From Stenocarpella maydis (taxonomy: Eukaryota > Ascomycota > Sordariomycetes > Diaporthales > Diaporthaceae), in the NCBI GenBank assembly GCA_002270565.1, contig NQMI01000029.1, forward strand, positions 383,480-399,534: 16,055 nucleotides of DNA, in the 5' to 3' direction. The position numbers and the translations under genes were made by a program. The notes beneath the pieces were generated by a model. It made no database searches, had not been told where the DNA came from, and saw only the letters and a program-made list of their open reading frames with translations. The first letter of the stretch is position 1; every line of letters begins with the position of its first letter. This document shows, piece after piece, positions 8,543 to 16,055 of the stretch.

Positions 8543-9289
8543 AACATCGGTACTGGGCTGCTGGCGGACACTGAAAAGCGACTCACCCCAGCCTCTGCCG
8601 TTGGGATTACAAACGAGGTTGCTCCACGGCGTGGGATAAAAGTCCAGGCCGAGGAACCTGCATCTGCAGCCGTCGCTGTCAACCCGGTTACCGGGACCTC
8701 GGGCAGCCATGGTCCATCGGCTACGCCTCAGGTCCGCCGACCAGCCAACCTGCTGCGCGATAGCCGCCACGTTCACTGCTTCGGGCTTGCGTGGGGTTTG
8801 CTCTCCGCGGAAAACCGTGGTCTTCCAACCCTCTGGGCTGTTTGCGGGTCGGCTGGTGCCCTATCAATGCAGGTGTGCCATTCAAACAGGGACGAAGCAA
8901 GGGTGTCTTGCATGGCTCCAGCGCAACGGTATGCATGGATGCAGGAAGCTTGCTAGCTTCGGGAAGGGAGGCAGGGCCCGTCTGCAACGTCGGGAACCAA
9001 TTTCATGAGCAGAAAAAGCAAACCAGAGCTGTTGGCATGCCATATATCAACTGACTATGTGATGAGCAGGACTCGTGCCCTGCCCATCAACAAGTCGTGC
9101 CCCACCCCAGCGCGACCAGAAGAAGCAAGGCGCTCGCGATGCCTACTCATCCCCCCTGAGGCGTGCCAATACTGCACCTTGGCACACAACATCACTCAGC
9201 AGCCAGGCTGCCAGGCAGTCAGGTGGATTTTTTTTTTAGACTACCGGAGATCTCCATCAAAACTACATCATGCATCTTGGATTGCCATC
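8543..9289 (+). other. 3' flank of the Rrn10-like gene, with in-frame open extension to 8953
   Basis: Directly after the TAG at 8540-8542 the same frame stays open for 137 codons (8543-8953) until TAG at 8954-8956. The text is Ala/Pro/Gly-rich at first (AEEPASAAVAVNP) and Cys-rich later. There is no early ATG and I recognise no domain. It may be chance openness of GC-rich DNA, a former C-terminus lost to a stop, or a readthrough extension. No other gene is seen up to 9289. Confidence 0.4.
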
Positions 9290-9700
9290 TCGAGATAAGC
9301 GAGCGCGACTTGAGACGATTTCCCCCCCCCCCAACGATCACACGCCTCCACATTGCCACCTCTCTCTCCAACATGGCCATCTCCGCCGTCTCCACGCTCT
9401 CGCCTTGCTTTGTTTGCCCTTAACGCCTTCCTCTCGTCTGGCCAGGACTCCTTCAGCCACCTCGCCTTCCAGATAGGATCGCCTGGGGGGCAAACTTACG
9501 TCGCAGCTGTCATATCTCGCAAGCCGCTGCTCTCCGCCAGCATTGGCAAAGGCTTGTGGTCGTGGGTGGTTACACTGATTCGGGTATCCCATAAGGCAAT
9601 GGCTTCGGCGGCCTGGCGGCCTCGCCTGCAAAGGATGCCGTATCGATGCCCACTGCGGCACTAATGGTTCTGCGCTCGCCAAATTTGTACTGCACGGTAC
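9290..9700 (+). other. Pyrimidine-rich stretch with promoter-like ATG but no ORF
   Basis: A T10 run (9228-9237) lies just upstream, a C11 run at 9322-9332, and a CT-rich leader ends in CTCTCTCCAACATGGCC, a very good fungal start context (ATG at 9373). The frame closes after 16 codons (9373-9423). The neighbouring frame stays open to 9664 but has no ATG at its head and no recognisable protein. This could be a decayed 5' end of a gene, or a first exon whose splicing I cannot resolve. Confidence 0.3.
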
Positions 9701-12700
9701 TTTTCGGCCGGATGAGGACCAGGCAGGCACCTGTTCATCCGCGCCGTGTCCTGTGATGCACCCCGCGCGAAGAGAGACGGGGGCGGGGTTAATAAGGCAG
9801 CTTGTGATACTCTGGTAGCAAAACCGTTTGCTAACTGTCTTGGAATCTTATGCTCGACATTGCAACCGGCTGCGTATCAGGCCGTCGAGGCTGAACAGCC
9901 TCACGCCTTTGCCGAATCTCACCCTGTAGCTTGCGGGCCAATAAGCAGCACAGCATGTGGTAATTCCCGTGTGTGTTCTCAATCACTGGCATCTGATGGA
10001 CTGATGGCCAGGAAGACGCTCGGAACGGCGGGGGAACGGAGGCCACAATCGCAGAGCTGGGGTTGCTTCCTTGAGCCGGGCCAGGGCGCTGCCTCATAAT
10101 CACCCTTGATCTGCAGACGAATTGCCCAAAGCCCACACCTGTCACAAGGCATCTCACGGAGGGCCTCGGGCCTGCGCCAGTAAGCCTGCCGCGATCTGTA
10201 CCAATCCTCACTTCAGTTGGAATCGCGCACATTTGTAATGTGACAGCTGGCTGCCACTGTCAGATGACGTTCAGTTTTGGGCGGGCCGCGCAGTGGGAAA
10301 ATGACAACTCACAACAGACAGGCAAGAGAAGGCGCGAGCCTCGCCGTCGCTTGCCTTAGCGAGCCGCTTTCCTGGTAACTCAGAAACCGAGATCTCGGGG
10401 CGTGGGACCGCTCCCTTGCTTCATCTGGCTTCGGTGCCTGCCCAGGCCTGGCCAACATATCGGTGTGGCCGCCTCCGTCTGCCCCCTCTCAAGGAACAAT
10501 GACACAACGCCCAAATTCCACTCGGCGTAGCGGCGATGCCTCCGTGATGCAGCGCTCACCGAGGGGACCTTGGGGGGTTGTGCCGAACGTGGCCTCGACA
10601 GAAGATGACGACAGGACTGAAGAGAAGCAAAGCCGGGTCAGCCGTGTCTGGCGGTGTCACCGCAGGGTCCTTGCACAGTGCTGCCCACCTGCTTGTACGA
10701 GGATGGCCCCATATCAATTGACATGTCAACTTCGAACAAGGCAGCAGGTCCAGGATAGGCAACAGTGTCGTGATTGCCTGTCTCCCAGGTCGTCATTGCA
10801 ACGGTCCACGGGCCAAAGAATGTTTGCCCGGGCTAGGTGACCGCTCGTGGATATTGGGAAAGCAAACACAGCATACCCGCTTGTGAATATCCGTACGGCA
10901 TCACAGCGATATGCAACTGTCGAGACGCCAAGACAGTACGAGAACTAGTTTTGGACACTGTGTAACCTCCACGCATGCCACGTGCGGAGATGTTTGAAGT
11001 TAGGGAAATCGTCTTCCCGTCGTCTGAAGTTCCAATCGGGCGCCAAGCACCCTCACAACGTTCAAGCTAGTGGGGAAAAGGAATGGGTTTCTCTGCTTTG
11101 TGTGGAAGTATGCCGAATCTCCCGGATCGGAAGGTCGACCAGCCGTGCTTGTCTTGTCGTTGAGGGTGTACCACTACCAACCACGTTGGAGGAAGCTTCG
11201 GGTTGTTTGCGAGGCCCCCTCACCCTTCGGCCGCAGTATCCCGTCGCAAATCCCACTCGGAGATTGAACCACGAGATGAGGTTGCAGTGGATACGCGCCG
11301 GTTGACATTGAAGGTTGGGCAGGAAGATCGGCAGTGCTACGACACAGCACAACTCAAAGGGTTGTTTGTACACTAGTTATCTCGAAAATCGAGGCCCCCT
11401 TTCTGACGTCGCGAGGGTACGCCAAACAGATTTCGACGCCCCGCGGGGGGATGGGACCAGGATACCCTCGCTTGACCCAACAAGATACTTGGTGCTTGCC
11501 GTCACGTGGGCCAGTCTGTGAGGTCGCATCTGTGGACGCGACGAACGAAGATCTAGAGGGGTGATGGACGATGGCTTGCAGTCATCCGGGATCACGGTGT
11601 TTCGGTGCTACGCTGCGTGCCCTGTGAAACGCAACAATGAGCCTGCGGGCCCAAATGTGTCTAATGTCATGCGCAGACCGCACCGCAGAACGAGACTTGG
11701 GCTGGAGTGCTATCGCGCCGGAGATGGGCCATCACCTCATCCACCACAAGGATGATGTCCGCTGTGGTGCACTTTGCGAAACCTCTGATGAAGCTGAGGC
11801 GACGGCGACGAGCGCCCGGCTCCTCGTCCTGGCCCTTGTTTCAGCTACAATCCCAGTTACCGTGGCTCACTGCTTCGCCGATGGCAGTATCTTCAGCCAG
11901 AGCCTTTATCCGACTGCCGTGGTCGGCTGCTGGTTATCTTTCATAAAAAGTATCGACATCCAACGATCTCACCCAGCGGTCAGGCAGGCCTGCTACACTA
12001 TTGTACAGTAGAGTTTGGACCAAGACCACACGCCCGGCATAAGATCGGGCACCTGGGCCAATTGCACAACGAGCCCCGCCCCCATATTTTTCAAGGTGAA
12101 CAACGATTCCCATCGACTGTTGAGCGGTCTGAGCTGTCCAGACTCGATTCGCCGCCGAGGTCTGCCGCCGAAGAGGCGGTGATGGGAATCCGAGTCGGGG
12201 CCGACGTCAGTTCTGCAGTAGACGCGGCAACCTCCTCCAGGGCGTGACATTTGGCCCCGATGAATGACACCCGGAAATGACCGGCTGCGAAGGTTGTATG
12301 CGCTGACCAGTCCACCCGAGTCTCTCCGACTGAGCCCTAGGTGGAGCGTCTGAACACGACAGGAGAGAGAGGACTCAGCTACGAGTCAGCTGGGAACAAA
12401 CAAGGTGAGGCCTGCCATCACCCTGGCCCACCTCAAGGTTGGGGGTAGGGTGCTGGCTGACGCGGTCGATCGGTTTCAGTCTATCATGATATAGCGTAAA
12501 CTCTATTTCTGCTCGCACCTTAGGGGGAGACCAGGGTATCGCAGATAGTCCCGCCCTTCTCGACTCACTCCCCTTTCGGACACGCGAGGACCAGCAATTG
12601 CAGTAAATCGCGTCACCAGGTGAACAGAGCTCGCCTCTGGCAGCCTGGCGAGCACATCTCAGCTGTCTGCCGACGGATCTATCAGGAGCCCGACGCAGCC

Positions 12701-13240
12701 TTGTGGAGAAGATCGTCGTTCTAGAATCTCTCAGGGCATCAAGACGCATAAAATCCCGGAATAGCCCTCGAGTCGGGGTCCAAGAACGGCGTTGGTGCCC
12801 AACGAATAGGGGTCCAGAGGGGTCCAATAACGCCGTGCGGGTCTCAAGAGATGTGCAGGATCTGAGCCGTTACCGAGATTGAGGACATTGATGGATAGTT
12901 TCAAAACGGTATGAAAAGGAAAGGATAGAGCAAGATAGCCCCATACGGGCCAAACCACTCAGCGTCAAGTGGCGCCTTCGCGGTGCGCCAAGATAGCAGT
13001 CAGCCGTGGCTTGACAGAGCGGCTCTTCGTTTCGGTAGCTATTTGGTCGACAATACTCTGGCCCAACAATAGCGTCCACTAGCCACCGTCCTAGAGTCAT
13101 CAGTTAGGGGAGGGCCGCCGCGAAGCCCAAGCACCTGCTAAATCCGACGGAGCCAGTCTGCACTTGTAAATGGCACGAGCTGAAACACGCCCTCCAGCCG
13201 TGCGAGAGCCGGGCAGCCAAGTTGGTTACAGACATCCTTA
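9701..13240. other. GC-rich gene-free stretch
   Basis: I find no conserved domain, no spliced gene model, no tRNA or rRNA and no transposon signature in 3.5 kb of normal-composition DNA. Open frames reach 125-150 codons (for example 10463-10840 plus and 12375-12827 minus) but their translations look random. One frame (11637-12011, plus) has a hydrophobic central stretch, without further support. Small repeats noted are GAGGCCCCCT at 11211 and again at 11391, and three GGGGTCCA units at 12775-12826. Confidence 0.45.
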
Positions 13241-16055
13241 ACCAGTTATAACAATATATTTATATATTACATATTAAATATACAATATATACTTTGTATT
13301 ATATAAACCGTATACTACGAGTTAAACAATTATTATAGTTTATTAATAAGTAGTATATATTAATAAATAATATATTATTATTAAATTTATTAAATTTATC
13401 TAACTTTAATACTTAATTAAAGCTAATTAATAATAAAGGTTAGCACTAATTACTGCTAACTATATTTACTTCTATATTTCAATTACTTTTATTTAATTAA
13501 AAGAATTAAGAAAGATATAAGAAAATTAAAAAACATTGAAGTTTTAATAAAATAAGTATTACTAATATATAAATTAATAGTATTCTTTACGTTTTTTTTT
13601 ATGAAAATAAATAATGGTAAATTTAAATTATAAATAATGTATTAATAATATATTTAATTACTTTTATTAATATTAGAGTAAAAAGTATTATTTAAAATTC
13701 AAAAGTTTTTACTTTAGCACGCGTCTAATTCACCGGCCGATAGCGCTTTTAATGTTCTTAATTTTAACTTATAAATACTTAATAAGCATTAAATCAAGAA
13801 AGCTGTTAAAGCATTTTTTAATGTAGCTGGCTTTAATAGAATTTAAGCTCTTTAATAAATAATGCTGAGTATACGTACTATACGTATATAAGCGCTACGA
13901 TATTATACCAAAGTCACCCTCAAATAATAATAAACCAAACGTTATAATTTTTAATAATCATAATACATTTTAAATATTATAAATCAAATATTAATACATA
14001 CATATATAATCGTTATTAATAAGCCGATTATAACATATTTAAATTCTATCAAATATATAGAAATCATATTATTATATAAAATAAATTTTTATACTTAAAA
14101 TAATATACTTTATATATTTTTGATCTTATTATTAAATACATATATATCTTAATATATTATATTTAAATTTATAACAAGAATTAAACTTCTGAATTTTAAT
14201 ATATAAAAAGCCTAGAATTATAAGATATTGAAATAAAAGTATTTTGAATATATTATTTAAGTTATAAGGTTTTGTCTTATAAAATAATCTTTTTGAAAAT
14301 ATTTGTTATATAATTAAATATCTTTTATATTGTTCATATATAAAGTCTTATATATTATAAATATAAATATATAATAATTTAAAATATATATCTATATATT
14401 ATATTATTTTAAATTTAATTACGTGTTTAAGTTTTATTTGTATTAAAGAATTAAATTAAGAATCTTTTGTGTAAAAAAGGTATATTCTAAGATATTAATA
14501 GATTTATAAAATTATAATATTTATATTATATTTAATTATATGTATAATATATAGATTTCTATATATTAGTAATATTAAGAAAGGAACTAATTAGGTAATA
14601 AATATTGAAGGAATATTGTTATATAGAATGAAATATAGTAATAAGTTATTTACTTTTATATTATTAAATAAATGTTTCCTAATTATAGTTACTTTAATAT
14701 TTATACTATTTAAAGATTTAAGTAATAGTTAATAAAATATATAATTGAAGTTATAAGATTTTACTTTATGTAATAATATTATTCATATTTATTATACTTC
14801 TTTCTAAGTACTTAATATACTTATTAAGAAAATTACATATATATAATATAGTTCACTAATAAATAAACTCAATTAGTTTCTAGATTAATTTAAACTTCTC
14901 ATCTTTTTTAATTTAAATAGAAATCTTAATAAAGTTTAATATCTATATAAAAATATATATTATCTTAAAGCTAGTTTAAGTTTTAATATTCTTTTAGCAT
15001 ATATTTTTGATCATTATTTGTTTAATTTTTTTTATTAATTTATTTTAATAATTATTTTTTAAATTATCTTGTTTAATATTATTTTTTACTATATTTCTTT
15101 AACTAGTTATGTTTTTAAGTATTATTTTGTCAATATTGTTTGGTTTAATTATTATTGTTTATATTACTTTAATGTATTATTGCTATTTATTAATTTATGG
15201 TATATAAAAAATATAAAGAACAAATATTGATGTTAACTATATAGCTCTATAAAGCGAAAGATAGTGAAAAAAGAACTGAATATTTTTAATTAATATATTA
15301 ATTAATAATTAATAAATACAATTGTTAAGTGGACAATTAAAGATTTAGTTTTGTAGTATTTTATGAAACAGATATATACTTAAGCATGATTTATAGGTGC
15401 ATACATGTTGGGGGGGTACGGTATACGGTAGGTTATATGTGATGATATATTCAAAAATGTCATTATATTAGTCTTTAATATTTCCTGAGTGAGTATCTAT
15501 GTTTATAAGAGTTTTCTAAGAAAGAAGCTTTACTTTTTTAATGCTTACTTGCCTGAACAATAGTCTACTTACTTGCTAATATAATGGTATATATATTATT
15601 ATAACTCTAAGTATCATGAATTAGCTAAAATTACAAAATACCTAGGTTTCAGGAAACTTATTAAGTTTAAGCTTAGCCAATGAGCCACTCTACTCAAGGC
15701 CTACGATATATAATAAGAAATCTAACGCTAATTACATTAAGGTTATACTAGTGGGGGAGTAGCTAGTTATAATTAATTTTGATGCAATTTGAAAGAGGAT
15801 TAGTATAATATAATTAAGCTCATAAAATTTTAAGCGTTCATATTAAAATAGCCCTTTTTGAGCGTGGTTTTTTTATGTTTTGAGTTATGTAAAGTTATTT
15901 ATATTATTGTGCTTTTTATATGTCATTGTATTTTTATTAGTTCTTTATACTTTTATTAGTATATTGATAACTTATCGTAATAATATTTTTCATGAACTAT
16001 CTTAATATTTTTCTTATATGGTGTTAATATAAATATTATTATATGTTCTCAAGGA
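13241..16055. repeat. Very AT-rich block, probably RIP-degraded repeat
   Basis: The composition switches abruptly at about 13241 to DNA dominated by TpA and ApT. No ORF of 60 codons exists, and I could not recognise a transposase or reverse transcriptase in the stretches I translated. Short islands of normal composition remain at 13718-13747, 13889-13930 and 15660-15705, along with a G7 run at 15410-15416. Some imperfect hairpins are present (13803-13839 and 15654-15668). The AT bias fits RIP in the same genome, but I cannot exclude a naturally AT-rich centromeric or subtelomeric region. Confidence 0.6.
13741..13897. repeat. Short inverted repeat pair flanking about 140 bp with an internal hairpin
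   Basis: TAGCGCTT at 13741-13748 faces AAGCGCTA at 13890-13897. Inside it, CTGTTAAAGC (13803-13812) can pair with GCTTTAATAG (13830-13839) with one G/A difference of the kind RIP produces. The layout is like a miniature inverted-repeat element, but the outer arms are only 8 bp and AGCGCT is itself palindromic, so chance is possible. Confidence 0.3.

Noticed and set aside
10463..10840. 125-codon plus-strand ORF
   Set aside because: Random-looking translation without domain, promoter or start-context support.
11211..11400. GAGGCCCCCT repeated 180 bp apart
   Set aside because: A single pair of 10-mers with no shared flanking sequence; not enough to call a repeat.
12375..12827. 150-codon minus-strand ORF
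   Set aside because: No recognisable domain, Arg/Ser/Pro-rich as expected of chance frames in GC-rich DNA.
13241..16055. Mitochondrial DNA insertion
   Set aside because: Very AT-rich, but no mitochondrial gene, rRNA or convincing tRNA is readable. RIP-degraded repeat is the simpler reading given the RIP evidence on the left flank.
1..16055. CRISPR array, 5S rRNA or other RNA genes
   Set aside because: No regularly spaced repeats and no 5S or complete tRNA consensus were found by eye on either strand.

Overview
The window looks like nuclear DNA of a filamentous ascomycete (Pezizomycotina). The evidence is two spliced genes with short, typical fungal introns (52 and 82 nt, with recognisable donor, branch and acceptor signals), and an alternation between a GC-rich island (about 2.23-13.24 kb) and very AT-rich flanks. 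The left flank carries the mark of repeat-induced point mutation (RIP): a Ty3/gypsy-type gag in which CAA/CAG codons have become stops and all four zinc-knuckle ligands have become Tyr. The right flank is even more AT-rich and is probably also RIP-degraded repeat, but I could not name an element in it.

Layout. 1-2235: RIP-mutated LTR-retrotransposon, gag on the minus strand and pol running off the left edge, with an odd 120-bp normal-composition island inside. 2236-4402: GC-rich DNA with no convincing gene. 4403-5354 (minus): a broken gene of unrecognised family, with several frame changes and stops. 5355-5819: 3' flank of the next gene, containing one weak 49-codon ORF. 5820-7356 (minus): a two-exon WD40 protein of the ERCC8/CSA (Rad28) family. 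7357-7770: shared divergent promoter. 7771-8542 (plus): a two-exon gene resembling Rrn10, a subunit of the RNA polymerase I upstream activation factor. 8543-13240: 4.7 kb of GC-rich DNA without a recognisable gene, though the first 411 nt stay open in the Rrn10 frame. 13241-16055: AT-rich, probably RIP-degraded repeat.

The two intact genes are divergent housekeeping genes: one for transcription-coupled DNA repair, the other for rDNA transcription. They share a 414-bp promoter with a CCAAT box and two short inverted repeats. I see no pathway cluster, no CRISPR array, no convincing RNA gene and no clear new multi-gene system. The observations most worth following are the decayed gene at 4.4-5.35 kb, the open frame past the Rrn10 stop, the 46-bp duplication that accounts for a frame break in the dead gag, and a matching inverted motif at the two AT/GC boundaries.
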